Origin: Gammaproteobacteria bacterium | Lineage (GTDB): Bacteria; Pseudomonadota; Gammaproteobacteria; UWMA-0217 | NCBI GenBank assembly: GCA_026981985.1 | Contig: JALSHZ010000101.1 | Span: forward strand, 1 to 53,998 | DNA: 53,998 bases | Reading direction: 5' to 3' | Shown here: in pieces, positions 44,459 to 53,802 of the stretch | Layout of the letters: each line of letters begins with the position of its first letter | Numbering within the stretch: the first letter of the stretch is position 1 | The notes under the pieces: model-generated | What the model saw: the letters and a program-made list of their open reading frames with translations, nothing else | What the model was told of the DNA's origin: nothing | Databases searched by the model: none | Program-made: the position numbers and the translations under genes

Positions 44459-45652
44459 ATGCTGAATATCGAAGAACCCGTTACCGACAAAACCGCGTTT
44501 CTGAAGCTGGGGTTTCGGCCATTCTTCAGTGCCGCAATGATCTATGGCGTCATCGCCATGCTGCTGTGGATGGGCATGTATTTTCAAGGCTGGTTATTGT
44601 CCGTTTCCAGTTATCCCGCGACACTCTGGCATGCCCATGAAATGGTTTTCGGCTTTGGACTGGCCATCCTGGGCGGGTTTCTACTCACCGCCGAAATGAA
44701 CTGGACCGGGGTGCAAACTGTTCGAAATGCACCATTGCTGGTGCTGTTGCTGCTGTGGCTGGCGGGCAGGGGGCTGGTGTTTTTCATTACCGATGCGGGT
44801 CTTGTCGCGCTGGCAGCGGTGGATGTGCTGTTCAACCTGCTGTTGACGATCGCGCTGACGCAGCCGATCGTCAAATCCCGGCAGTGGCAGCAAATCGGTT
44901 TTCCTCTTCAGATTGGTCTGATGGCCGTTGCCAACCTGCTGTTCTATCTCGGTTTGCTCGGCATCTGGCCGGCCGCGTTGAATATCGGTCTCTATGCCGG
45001 TCTTTATCTGCTGCTGTCGATCATTTTCACGATGGGGCGCCGGGTGATCCCGTTCTTTATCGAAAAAGGTCTTGGCTGCCCATTTTCAGCGAAAAACTAC
45101 CAATGGCTCGACATCTCCACGGTCGTGCTGTTTGCCCTGTTTGTCATCGTCGATCTGATCAACCCAACCGCAATCATCACAGCTGCGTTGGCGCTCGTGC
45201 TGTTTCTACTTCATGGCTGGCGGCTGCTGGGTTGGTACCACGCCGGCATCTGGAAAAAGACGCTGCTGTGGACGCTTTACCTAGGGTACTGGTGGATTGT
45301 CTTTGGCTTTTTGCTCAAGGCAATCAGTATCGTTGCTGGCGTCTCTCCCTACCTCGCCATCCATAGTTTTGCCTATGGCGGCATCGGCCTGATCACCATT
45401 GGCATGATGGCGCGGGTCACACTGGGACATACCGGCCGCAACGTATTCGACCCGCCTGCAATTCTGCTGCCGATATTTCTACTGTTGGCAATCGGTGCGA
45501 TCATTCGCGTCATTTTGCCTTTGCTTGTCAGCGAACAATACGGTCTATGGATCGGGCTGTCACAGATATTATGGGCTGCCGCCTTCTTCGGCATGGCGGT
45601 GTTCTACGTTCCCATGTTGATCAAAGTCAGAATCGATGGGCGGCCAGGATGA
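44459..45652 (+). CDS. nnrS: NnrS family membrane protein
   Basis: NnrS is a polytopic haem/copper protein induced by nitric oxide that helps protect metabolism from NO. The 397-residue product has about 12 membrane segments and the typical N-terminus FLKLGFRPFFSAA, then LWHAHEMVFGFG with candidate metal-binding histidines, and GGIGLITIGMMARVTLGHTGR near the end. It is divergent from nsrR and shares the palindromic operator. Confidence 0.92.
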   Translation: MLNIEEPVTDKTAFLKLGFRPFFSAAMIYGVIAMLLWMGMYFQGWLLSVSSYPATLWHAHEMVFGFGLAILGGFLLTAEMNWTGVQTVRNAPLLVLLLLWLAGRGLVFFITDAGLVALAAVDVLFNLLLTIALTQPIVKSRQWQQIGFPLQIGLMAVANLLFYLGLLGIWPAALNIGLYAGLYLLLSIIFTMGRRVIPFFIEKGLGCPFSAKNYQWLDISTVVLFALFVIVDLINPTAIITAALALVLFLLHGWRLLGWYHAGIWKKTLLWTLYLGYWWIVFGFLLKAISIVAGVSPYLAIHSFAYGGIGLITIGMMARVTLGHTGRNVFDPPAILLPIFLLLAIGAIIRVILPLLVSEQYGLWIGLSQILWAAAFFGMAVFYVPMLIKVRIDGRPG

Positions 45653-45776
45653 GCTGCATCTCGTGATGCGGCCAGAAATCTTCCCGTGTTGCCGCTGGCC
45701 ATGATAAGGGTACAATGCTGTGAATCGCAGACACGCGAGCATTGCGCGAGTCTGCAAACGGGGGCATTGATCAATT

Positions 45777-46670
45777 ATGAAGCGGCCAGTCGCTGACAAG
45801 ATTCCGCCACCTGCGGCCGAATCGAAGCTAAGCAGACGTGAGCTGGATGCCACGCAGTTATACCTCAAGGAAATCGAGTTTTCGCCACTCCTGACGCCGG
45901 AAGAGGAGGTCTACTATGGCCGCCTTGCCCGCAAGGGGGATGAAACCGCCCGGCGCAAGATGATTGTCTGCAATCTACGCCTCGTCGTGAAGATTGCGCG
46001 GCGCTATCTCAATCGTGGTCTGAGCTTGCTGGACTTGGTCGAGGAAGGAAATCTTGGCCTGATGCGAGCGGTCGAGAAATTCGATCCCGAAAAAGGTTTT
46101 CGTTTCTCCACCTACGCAACGTGGTGGATCCGCCAGACCATCGAACGCGGACTGATGAACCAGACCCGCACCATTCGCCTGCCGATTCATGTTATCAAGG
46201 ACCTCAACAGCTATCTGCGCGGTGTCCGTGAGCTGACGCAAAAGCTCGGTCGTGATCCAAGCGCCGAAGAATCCGCCGAATATCTTGGCAGGGATCTGGA
46301 ACAAATCGAAAAACTGCTTGATCTCAGCGAAAAGGTAACGTCGCTCGACACCCCCATTAACAGCGACAACAACCACCCGGTACTCGAAAACATCATCGAC
46401 GATACCTTCCCGTCACCCGACGCAGCACTGGAGGATGGCGATATCATTCGCCTCGTCGGGAAGTGGCTCGACGATCTGGATGACAAGCAGAAAGAAGTCA
46501 TCGTGCGGCGCTTCGGTCTTCATGGCCATGAAGCAGCAACACTGGAGCGTGTCGGCAATGAACTGGGCGTCACCCGCGAGCGGGTACGCCAGATCCAGAT
46601 GGAAGCGTTGCGTCGCCTGCGGCGAATACTGGCTGGGCAGGGATTCTCTGAAGATACACTGTTGAGCTGA
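45777..46670 (+). CDS. rpoS: RNA polymerase sigma factor RpoS
   Basis: RpoS directs stationary-phase and general-stress transcription. The 297-residue protein shows region 1.2 ([22 protein letters not shown]), region 2 ([41 protein letters not shown]), region 3 and region 4 ([23 protein letters not shown]). The sequence DATQLYL with SPLLT is specific for RpoS over RpoD and RpoH. It is shorter than E. coli RpoS (330) because the N-terminal region is only about 25 residues. The usual upstream nlpD is missing; nnrS lies upstream instead. The stop codon lies within a dispersed-repeat remnant. Confidence 0.94.
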   Translation: MKRPVADKIPPPAAESKLSRRELDATQLYLKEIEFSPLLTPEEEVYYGRLARKGDETARRKMIVCNLRLVVKIARRYLNRGLSLLDLVEEGNLGLMRAVEKFDPEKGFRFSTYATWWIRQTIERGLMNQTRTIRLPIHVIKDLNSYLRGVRELTQKLGRDPSAEESAEYLGRDLEQIEKLLDLSEKVTSLDTPINSDNNHPVLENIIDDTFPSPDAALEDGDIIRLVGKWLDDLDDKQKEVIVRRFGLHGHEAATLERVGNELGVTRERVRQIQMEALRRLRRILAGQGFSEDTLLS

Positions 46671-46708
46671 GCAGTCACGGTTCTATTTTCCTGCCTACTG
46701 AATAGTTA
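46667..46708. repeat. Degenerate copy of the right-end hairpin repeat, at the rpoS stop
   Basis: These 42 bases align without gaps to 53683-53724, with 32 identities by my count, including CTGAGCAGT, ACGGTTC and CTGAATAGTTA. The rpoS stop codon (46668-46670) lies in the first bases. It looks like a decayed half of the element seen near the right end. Confidence 0.5.
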
Positions 46709-46757
46709 AAGTTGATGTAACGCCTGAACACTTTGTTTTGGGCTACCCGCTGCGTGG

Positions 46758-47135
46758 TTACCGCTCGCCGACAATCAATCCCGCCGCCACACGCCGTCCT
46801 TCGGCAACAACGATATTCCAGGTACGGCAGGCCGATGGCGTGTTCATCACTTCACAGCCAATATCTCGCTGCATGATGTGGTGTAGCAATGCTGGGGGAA
46901 TAAACTGCTGCGTCATGCCGGTACCGATAATGACGATTTCAGGTGCATCCACCAGCAACATATCGAGGTCGGCTGTGGCTAGTGTGGCAATGCCGCTTGC
47001 CTGCCAGCGCTGCGGCGGTTGTGTTTCGGTGAGGGCCAGCGGGTGGCCAAAACGCTGTTCATCAACGGTGATGAAGTCATCGCCGTAGGCAGTGATCAAC
47101 CGGTGCTTACTGTCAACGTCTTCGCTGAATTTCAT
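46758..47135 (-). CDS. Mth938-like domain protein (DUF498/Xcc1710 type)
   Basis: The 125-residue protein has the Mth938 fold sequence: LITAYGDDFITVDEQRF at the N-terminus, then EIVIIGTGMTQQFIPPALLHHIMQRDIGCEVMNTPSACRTWNIVVAEGRRVAAGL. In other organisms relatives help respiratory complex assembly (human NDUFAF3) or are uncharacterised. It is convergent with rpoS and divergent from the aminotransferase gene. No catalytic residues can be named. Confidence 0.85.
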   Translation of the reverse strand: MKFSEDVDSKHRLITAYGDDFITVDEQRFGHPLALTETQPPQRWQASGIATLATADLDMLLVDAPEIVIIGTGMTQQFIPPALLHHIMQRDIGCEVMNTPSACRTWNIVVAEGRRVAAGLIVGER

Positions 47136-47245
47136 GGGGTTTTTCCATTGACGACCGGGGCTATTCTAGCATGCTGCGGCGGTGAATTGACGCTCATTCG
47201 CGAGGCGGTTAGAGTGCAGAGTTTTACTACTATCGGGCTCTGTGC

Positions 47246-48433
47246 ATGCAGGACTTTTCGCGTATCCAGCGGTTGCCACCATATGTGTTCAATATCGTCA
47301 ATGAACTCAAGGCGAAAGCCCGGGCACAAGGTGAGGACATTATCGACTTTGGCATGGGCAACCCCGATCAGCCGACGCCACAGCATATCGTCGATAAGCT
47401 GGTCGAAGCCGCGCAGCGTCCCGACACCCATCGCTACTCCATGTCGCGGGGTATCCCGCGGCTGCGCAAAGCGATCGCCGACTGGTACCGGCGCAAGTTC
47501 GATGTCGATATCGATCCGGAAACGGAGGCGATTGTCACCATTGGCTCCAAGGAAGGTTTGGCGCACCTCGCGTTGGCCACGCTTGGCCCCGGCGATGCAG
47601 TCATCGTACCGAACCCAGCCTATCCGATTCACCCCTATGGTTGTGTCATTGCCGGTGCGGATATTCTTTACCTGCCGATGACGCCGGATGCTGATTTTTT
47701 CAGCGAGCTGGAACGGGCTGTCGAAGACAGCTGGCCACGACCGAAAATGCTGATTCTCAACTATCCGGGCAATCCGACCACCGAATGCGTCGATCTCGAC
47801 TTCTTTGCGCAGGTCGTCGATTTCTGCAAGGAGCATGGAATCTGGCTGGTACACGATATCGCCTATGCCGAGATTGTTTTCGACGGCTACGAAGCGCCGT
47901 CGATTCTGCAGGTACCCGGTGCGAAGGATATCGCTGTCGAATTCTATTCACTGTCGAAAAGCTACAATATGCCCGGTTGGCGGGTTGGCTTCATGTGTGG
48001 CAATCAGAAGCTGGTCAAAGCGCTGGCGCGCATGAAGTCGTACCTGGATTACGGCATGTTCACGCCGATTCAGGTAGCTTCCATCGCGGCGCTGGAAGGC
48101 GATCAACAGTGTGTCGCCGATATCCGCGATATGTATTTGTCGCGTCGCAATGTGCTGTGCGAAGGGCTCGATGCGATGGGCTGGAAGGTGAACTGGCCCA
48201 AGGCGACGATGTTCGTCTGGGCGCAGATCCCCGAGCCTTACCGCGACATGGGATCATTGGAGTTTTCCAAGAAGCTGCTCACCGAGGCGAAGGTGGCCGT
48301 GTCGCCGGGGATCGGCTTCGGGCGCTATGGCGACGATCATGTTCGCTTCAGCCTGATTGAAAACGAACACCGTACCCGCCAGGCGCTGCGGGGACTGCGG
48401 CAGATGTTCCGCAAGGATGGCTTGCTGGGCTGA
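47246..48433 (+). CDS. alaC: PLP-dependent aminotransferase, AlaC-like
   Basis: The 395-residue class I aminotransferase resembles E. coli AlaC (glutamate-pyruvate transaminase) and the transaminase found before hom in many Proteobacteria. The PLP lysine lies in [15 protein letters not shown] (about residue 236), with NYPGNPTTE and [12 protein letters not shown] upstream, and the carboxylate-binding arginine in [12 protein letters not shown] near the end. It probably makes alanine or recycles a related amino group. It is followed by hom after 78 bases containing a hairpin. Confidence 0.85.
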   Translation: MQDFSRIQRLPPYVFNIVNELKAKARAQGEDIIDFGMGNPDQPTPQHIVDKLVEAAQRPDTHRYSMSRGIPRLRKAIADWYRRKFDVDIDPETEAIVTIGSKEGLAHLALATLGPGDAVIVPNPAYPIHPYGCVIAGADILYLPMTPDADFFSELERAVEDSWPRPKMLILNYPGNPTTECVDLDFFAQVVDFCKEHGIWLVHDIAYAEIVFDGYEAPSILQVPGAKDIAVEFYSLSKSYNMPGWRVGFMCGNQKLVKALARMKSYLDYGMFTPIQVASIAALEGDQQCVADIRDMYLSRRNVLCEGLDAMGWKVNWPKATMFVWAQIPEPYRDMGSLEFSKKLLTEAKVAVSPGIGFGRYGDDHVRFSLIENEHRTRQALRGLRQMFRKDGLLG

Positions 48434-48454
48434 CAGACTGTGGGTTAATGAGGA

Positions 48455-48485
48455 TATTGCACAACCCGTTCGGGGCTGTGCAATA
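48455..48485 (+). promoter_or_regulatory. Leader hairpin between alaC and hom
   Basis: TATTGCACA and TGTGCAATA form a 9-bp stem; an inner CCC-GTTC-GGG extends it. The structure ends 26 bases before the hom start codon. No T run follows, so a regulatory or mRNA-processing role is more likely than simple termination. Confidence 0.4.
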
Positions 48486-48511
48486 CAGGCAAAAGAACAG
48501 GAGAAAAATTC

Positions 48512-49825
48512 TTGAACGCTGTAAAAGTAGGTTTGCTGGGACTGGGTACTGTCGGTGGTGGCACTGCCACCGTGCTGCTGAAAAATGCCGCTGAAATTGC
48601 ACGCCGCGCGGGTCGCGACATCAAAGTCGATTTTGCTGCCACACTGGATCTCGGCATGGCAAAGCAACTTGGCTTGGGCGACGACGTCCGATTGACCACT
48701 GATGCTTTCGAGGTGGTGAATGATCCCGAGGTCGAAATCGTCGTCGAGCTGATTGGTGGTTATTCACCAGCCCGCGAGCTGGTATTGCAGGCCATCGACA
48801 ATGGCAAGCATGTCGTCACTGCCAACAAGGCACTGATCGCGCTGCATGGCGCGGAAATCTTCGCCCGGGCAGAAGAAAAGCAGGTGATGGTCGGGTTTGA
48901 AGCCGCCGTCGCTGGCGGTATTCCAATCATCAAGGCCATCCGTGAAGGTCTCGCAGCCAACCGTATTCAGTGGATTGCCGGCATTATCAACGGTACCGGC
49001 AACTTTATTCTGACCGAAATGCGCGACAAGGGCCGTGACTTCGCCGAGGTCCTCAAGGAAGCACAGCAACTCGGCTATGCCGAAGCCGACCCCACATTCG
49101 ACGTCGAAGGGATCGACGCCGCCCACAAGCTGACGATTCTCGGTTCCCTGGCATTTGGTATGCCGCTGAACTTCGATGCGACTTACACCGAGGGCATTTC
49201 CAAAGTCAGCCAGCTCGATGTGCAATACGCCGGTGAACTGGGCTATCGCATCAAGCACCTAGGCATCACCCGCCGCACGGACAAGGGCATCGAGCTGCGC
49301 GTGCATCCAACGCTGATTCCCGAGCGCCGCTTGATTGCCAATGTCGATGGCGTAATGAATGCAGTGCTGGTTCAGGGTGATGCTGTGGGGCCGACACTCT
49401 ACTACGGCGCAGGCGCGGGTGACCTGCCAACGGCGTCGGCCGTGGTGGCCGATATCGTCGACGTGGTGCGCTACATGGCCATCGACCACGAGCATCGTGT
49501 GCCAGTCATGGGCTTCAAGACCGCCGCCATCGAGGAGATGCCGATTCTGCCGATGGAAGACGTCGAAACCGGCTTCTACCTGCGTATGAAGGCAGTTGAC
49601 AGACCCGGTGTGCTGGCCGAGATCACACGCATTCTCAGCGAGCAGGAGATCAGCATCGAAGCCTTCCTGCAAAAAGAACCCTCGGAAGGCGAAACCGAGG
49701 TCAATATCATCATGCTGACCCACAAAGTCATCGAGGGCCGCATGAACACGGCATTGGCGCAGATCGAGGCGCTTGATGTCATTACCGAAAAGGTCACACG
49801 GATACGTTGGGAGTCGCTGAAATAG
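48512..49825 (+). CDS. hom: Homoserine dehydrogenase
   Basis: Hom reduces aspartate semialdehyde to homoserine, the branch to threonine and methionine. The 437-residue protein has the NAD(P)-binding GLLGLGTVGGGTA, the catalytic region GIINGTGNFIL and EADPTFDVEGIDAAHKL, and a C-terminal ACT domain (MKAVDRPGVLAEITRIL) that usually carries threonine feedback control. The start is TTG, supported by CAGGAGAAAA at correct spacing. thrC, its usual follower, is absent; an unrelated membrane protein gene follows directly. Confidence 0.95.
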   Translation: MNAVKVGLLGLGTVGGGTATVLLKNAAEIARRAGRDIKVDFAATLDLGMAKQLGLGDDVRLTTDAFEVVNDPEVEIVVELIGGYSPARELVLQAIDNGKHVVTANKALIALHGAEIFARAEEKQVMVGFEAAVAGGIPIIKAIREGLAANRIQWIAGIINGTGNFILTEMRDKGRDFAEVLKEAQQLGYAEADPTFDVEGIDAAHKLTILGSLAFGMPLNFDATYTEGISKVSQLDVQYAGELGYRIKHLGITRRTDKGIELRVHPTLIPERRLIANVDGVMNAVLVQGDAVGPTLYYGAGAGDLPTASAVVADIVDVVRYMAIDHEHRVPVMGFKTAAIEEMPILPMEDVETGFYLRMKAVDRPGVLAEITRILSEQEISIEAFLQKEPSEGETEVNIIMLTHKVIEGRMNTALAQIEALDVITEKVTRIRWESLK

Positions 49826-49827
49826 TG

Positions 49828-51048
49828 ATGGCAGGCGAGGGCATCACAGCAGCGGTGAGTGAGGTGAACCAGTCGGCGAACACACAGCACCGCCTCCGCT
49901 ACGCCCTGACGGCGGTGTTCGTGGTAGGAGCGCTGTATGCAACCGTCGTGGCCTTTCTCTGGTTTGCCGCCGATTTCATTGCGGCGTCGATCTACTCGCC
50001 CAACCTCGACCAGGCGCAGCAGGTATCCGACTTCAACGATTTCGCCTATATCAGCGATATGCTGGCGACGTATCGGTTTCCGCTGGGCGCGCTGGCGCTG
50101 ATCATGTCGGTGGCGCTACTGGTGCTGGCCGTCGTGATCAACGATCCGCGCCAGCGGCCACGTCCGGTATTCATCGCTGGCGGCATCGCACTGCTTTGCC
50201 TGAGCTTGCTGTTGGCGCAAGGTTTCAGCTGGGTGTTTGCGTTGCTGTTTGCGGCGACCGCGATTGTACTGTTTCAGGCAACGAACTGGCCATCATCAGC
50301 GCCTGAGGGTGAAACATCGGTGGCAGCCGCAGACAACGGACAAATGGCATTGTTGGGTTCAGCACCGGAGGTAGAACCCCAGCCCGTAGTCGATACGCAA
50401 CCGGTCGAAGCGGTGCTGCCAACGATCGAACGCGATGATCTCCACCAGCAGCCCGTTATAACCCACGCTGATACAGAAGAACCGGCCATTGTCGAACCGT
50501 TGATTCCGGCAGATGTTGAGGATACTGCGGCTGATGAACCCGCCATGGATTCCCTCGGGCTCGATATCGACAGTGATATCAACCTCGACTTGGAACAGGA
50601 CTACGAACTCGCACAGGATCCCGATACCGTGGAAGATCCACTGGTGTTGCTCAGCCAGGCCGACCTGGGTATCGAAGAGGACGATGCGCTGCTCCCGGAC
50701 GATACGATAGAAACAGCGGCAAAAATCGAAGCCGAAATCGGTATCGATGTGCCGCTGGAAGAGGCCGATACTGCGCAGATCAAGGCGATGATCGAAGCAG
50801 TGGACGTGGACGAAGATCAGGCAAGGCAAGAGCCGGAGGAGAAAGCTGTCAATGAGGCGGTAGTGGAAAAGCCCAAGCTTGCGGCAAGCCCCGCTGCTGC
50901 CGAGTTCAACCCGGAAGAGCTGGCACGACAGGAATTGTTATTGCCACCTCCGCCGACACGGGTGTGGAACCTGCTGGACTGGGTGATTGTGGCGATCATT
51001 ATTGTTGCCGTCCTCGCGCTGCTGGCCATGAACATGGGCGGCCAATAA
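49828..51048 (+). CDS. Membrane protein with long acidic cytoplasmic or periplasmic linker
   Basis: The 406-residue protein has about four hydrophobic segments in the N-terminal 130 residues, a long acidic, proline- and glutamate/aspartate-rich linker (about 140-370) and one C-terminal membrane segment (WVIVAIIIVAVLALLAMNM). No catalytic motif is visible. An ATG follows the hom stop by two bases; GTG at 49825 overlaps it. The acidic linker with DLGIEEDD- and LGLDIDSDINLDLEQDYEL-like pieces slightly recalls FimV-type proteins, but I would not name it. The tight spacing suggests coupling to hom. Confidence 0.6.
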   Translation: MAGEGITAAVSEVNQSANTQHRLRYALTAVFVVGALYATVVAFLWFAADFIAASIYSPNLDQAQQVSDFNDFAYISDMLATYRFPLGALALIMSVALLVLAVVINDPRQRPRPVFIAGGIALLCLSLLLAQGFSWVFALLFAATAIVLFQATNWPSSAPEGETSVAAADNGQMALLGSAPEVEPQPVVDTQPVEAVLPTIERDDLHQQPVITHADTEEPAIVEPLIPADVEDTAADEPAMDSLGLDIDSDINLDLEQDYELAQDPDTVEDPLVLLSQADLGIEEDDALLPDDTIETAAKIEAEIGIDVPLEEADTAQIKAMIEAVDVDEDQARQEPEEKAVNEAVVEKPKLAASPAAAEFNPEELARQELLLPPPPTRVWNLLDWVIVAIIIVAVLALLAMNMGGQ

Positions 51049-51083
51049 TTCCTGCGCAGCTGTTCTGGCTGACGCGCTGTGAC

Positions 51084-51974
51084 TCAGCCCCGAAAATCGA
51101 GCTGCGCTGCCAGCAAGCCGGCAAGGCTCACCACATTGGTGGCATGCGGAATCGAATCGCAGCTCCAGATATTGTCCACGCCAGCCTGGCGCAACAGTTC
51201 AACCGCCTGGTCGGACAGTAGCGCGTGGGTAACAAGCACCGATACCGAGGATGGCTTGAAGCCACTGAGCTGACGCGCCGTTTCGAGCAGAGTCTTGCCA
51301 GTACTGGCCACATCATCGACAAGCACGACGTCTTTGCCACCATATGCCGCCTGCGGCAGCGAAATTCTCACCTCTCGATCGCCGAGCCTTGTTTTCTCGG
51401 CCACGACGTATTCGAAATCGCCAATTGCAGCAATCGCCGCCACCCATTGCCTGGACTCGCTATCAGGACCGATAAGCATCGGGCGATCAAAGCGCTGTAG
51501 CAGAAATTCCGCCATCGGCCCCGTCGCGGTGACGTTGATGGCGTTTTTTGCGGGCACGGCTTCTTTGAGTGTATTGATCCGGTGCAGGTGTGCATCAACG
51601 GTAAGCACATTGTCGAAATGCGCTGCAAGCCAGCCACCGACGATGGTCTGACTGACGACCTCGCCGGGATTGAATGCCTTGTCCTGGCGCATGTAGCACA
51701 AATAGGGGCAAACAAGAGAAATCGTATCGGCGCCCAATGTCCTTGCACCACGGGCAGCGAGCATCAATTCGACGAGCTTATCGTTCGGGTGATCGAGGCT
51801 ACGGCAGAAAATAACCTCACCAGGGAGGCGCTCTGGCAGCGTGATCTTGCTTTCACCATCGGGGAAATGGTGGAGTCCGACTTCAGCCCAGGGTAAGCCG
51901 GCCTTTTTCGCCAGCTGTTGGGTTTGGCGCAGGTATTCAGGGAACCCCAGAATGAGCCTTGGATGGTGCGTCAC
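51084..51974 (-). CDS. Ribose-phosphate pyrophosphokinase-like protein
   Basis: The 296-residue protein is a PRPP-synthetase relative, shorter than housekeeping Prs (about 315). [13 protein letters not shown], the ATP/metal region TVDAHLHR and the PRPP loop [16 protein letters not shown] are present, as are candidate flexible-loop residues (KTRLGDREV). It overlaps the preceding phosphorylase gene by four bases (ATGA). The same two-gene pair occurs in other Proteobacteria as I recall. It probably acts with the phosphorylase on ribose phosphates rather than serving as the main PRPP source. Confidence 0.85.
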   Translation of the reverse strand: MTHHPRLILGFPEYLRQTQQLAKKAGLPWAEVGLHHFPDGESKITLPERLPGEVIFCRSLDHPNDKLVELMLAARGARTLGADTISLVCPYLCYMRQDKAFNPGEVVSQTIVGGWLAAHFDNVLTVDAHLHRINTLKEAVPAKNAINVTATGPMAEFLLQRFDRPMLIGPDSESRQWVAAIAAIGDFEYVVAEKTRLGDREVRISLPQAAYGGKDVVLVDDVASTGKTLLETARQLSGFKPSSVSVLVTHALLSDQAVELLRQAGVDNIWSCDSIPHATNVVSLAGLLAAQLDFRG

Positions 51975-53479
51975 TCGGGGGCCTCCAGGGAATATCCGCT
52001 ATTTTCGTTCGCCGCCTTTTTGGCGAACTGGAAGTCAGCCGGAAATTCTGCATAAATAGTCAATAGCGGCTCCCCTTGTTCAACATGGTCATGAAGTTTT
52101 TTATGCAAATCGACCCCAGCGGCCTTGTCCATTGGTGCGCCGGCGAGTCGCGCGATATGAGCGATCTGCAGGTTGTCGATTGCAGTCACCACGCCGTCAT
52201 GGGGTGCGACCACCCTATGCTGTAAGCTGGCTGGTGGGAGAGGTTCATCGTTGGCGCCCTGCGCGTTGATAATAGCCTGCATCTTCTCCCAGGCACGGCC
52301 TGATTCGAGCAGATCACGGGCAAGATAGTAACCTTGGCCGCCGCGAACATCCGGATCGAATTCGAGAATCCGGCCGGCCATCTGCAACGCCTTCTCCCGC
52401 AAGTCGATCGGTGCTTGAGGATCGTTTTGCAGTACCAGCAAGACATCCCTGGCTTCCAGCGCCGGGCCGACACCATTGCCGATCGGCTGTTGGCCATCGC
52501 TGATCATAACTTCGATCTCCAGACCGGCACGGTCGCCAACATATTCAAACAACTTCCGCAGCCGCAGTGCTTCCGTTTGCGTATGAACCTTGGCGCTGGG
52601 ACCAACCGGGATGTCAATCAGCAGGTGGGTCGAACCGGCAGCAAGCTTCTTCGACAGGATCGATGCCACCAGCTGTCCCTTCGAGTCCATCGCCAGCGGT
52701 CTCTCTACGGAGATGAGTACATCATCGACGGGCGCCAGATTCGCTGTGCCACCCCAGGCAATGAAGCCGCGATGCTGCTGCACCACATTCCGCATCTTGT
52801 CCGGTGGCAGATTGACCTGTGCCAGCACCTCCATCGTATCAGCAGTACCCGCGGGTGACGTGATGGCACGACTCGATGTTTTTGGCATCAGCATGCCGTG
52901 AGCGGCGACGATCGGGACAATTACCATGGTTGTTCGATTTCCGGGGATGCCACCGATACAGTGCTTGTCGACGACCAGCGGTTCTCCCCAATCCAGCGTT
53001 TCGCCGGTTTTCACCATGGCCTGGGTCAAATAGAGCATCTCATCGCGCTCCATGCCCGACTCCGCACAGCCCACCAGGAAAGCGGCAATCTCGATCTTGG
53101 AATAGCGGTTATTGACGATGTCTTCGCAGATCTGAAGGAAATCGTCGGCATCGAGACGGTTCCCCGCAATTTTCTGGCGTACCGCGTTCAACGAGGACGG
53201 TGGAGAGGCATGATTGACAAAGACTGCACTGCCTTCATCCGTCTTGAACTGGGCAAATGTCTGCTCACTCAGCCCCAGCTCGTCCGGCGCGATGATGGCA
53301 TCGTCATCGACAATATTGAGTACCGCAATGACTGGCGCTCGACTGGCGCCATCCGTGATCTCGATCTTGCTCAGTGCCTGAAAGCCCTCACTGCGATACA
53401 GCGGGCAATTGCGATGCAGATAGGCAACGTTTTCATGATAGGTATCGATACAGACTTTGCGCAGCTTCAGAGATGTCAT
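51971..53479 (-). CDS. AMP phosphorylase / type 2 thymidine phosphorylase family
   Basis: The 502-residue protein has an N-terminal extension (about 1-85) before the nucleoside phosphorylase core, as in archaeal AMP phosphorylase and the bacterial type 2 thymidine phosphorylases. [36 protein letters not shown] and [14 protein letters not shown] carry the phosphate- and base-binding parts; the C-terminal barrel is present. AMP phosphorylase makes ribose 1,5-bisphosphate and adenine. Whether this enzyme uses AMP or thymidine cannot be told here. It is the first gene of a pair with the PRPP-synthetase-like gene. Confidence 0.87.
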   Translation of the reverse strand: MTSLKLRKVCIDTYHENVAYLHRNCPLYRSEGFQALSKIEITDGASRAPVIAVLNIVDDDAIIAPDELGLSEQTFAQFKTDEGSAVFVNHASPPSSLNAVRQKIAGNRLDADDFLQICEDIVNNRYSKIEIAAFLVGCAESGMERDEMLYLTQAMVKTGETLDWGEPLVVDKHCIGGIPGNRTTMVIVPIVAAHGMLMPKTSSRAITSPAGTADTMEVLAQVNLPPDKMRNVVQQHRGFIAWGGTANLAPVDDVLISVERPLAMDSKGQLVASILSKKLAAGSTHLLIDIPVGPSAKVHTQTEALRLRKLFEYVGDRAGLEIEVMISDGQQPIGNGVGPALEARDVLLVLQNDPQAPIDLREKALQMAGRILEFDPDVRGGQGYYLARDLLESGRAWEKMQAIINAQGANDEPLPPASLQHRVVAPHDGVVTAIDNLQIAHIARLAGAPMDKAAGVDLHKKLHDHVEQGEPLLTIYAEFPADFQFAKKAANENSGYSLEAPE

Positions 53480-53571
53480 TGGGCAAGGGATCGGGAGTAG
53501 GCTCAGAACTGGATGATAGCTGATTTATCCGCAGGATGGCTTCAACAGGGTAGACCCTGACACTACTATCT

Positions 53572-53696
53572 CGGTAACTACTCAGCTCACCACTGGAATG
53601 CGCCATCTCTGCGTTGGGAAATGGTCATTTACACGCGTAAACTCACATTTCCCGCCTTGATCTGACACATTCCAGCGGCAATCTGAGCAGTTACGG
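53572..53696. repeat. Long hairpin-forming element (MITE-like)
   Basis: The 26-base arms CGGTAACTACTCAGCTCACC... (53572-53597) and their inverse (53671-53696) differ at about five positions. Pairing goes on inward (CTGGAATG, then GGGAAATG...ATTTAC against GTAAA...CATTTCCC), so nearly the whole 125 bases fold into one hairpin with an ACGC tip. A second, decayed copy of its right side lies at the rpoS stop. The 323-base gap between the phosphorylase and the transposase fragment contains no gene. Confidence 0.7.
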
Positions 53697-53802
53697 TTCG
53701 ATCTGGACGAATGCTGAATAGTTACCTATCTCGAAGCGCCCGAACCGGGGTCTGGAAATAAGCGTCGAAAGAGTGGCTAACCCGGCAAAAACCTACCCGA
53801 CA

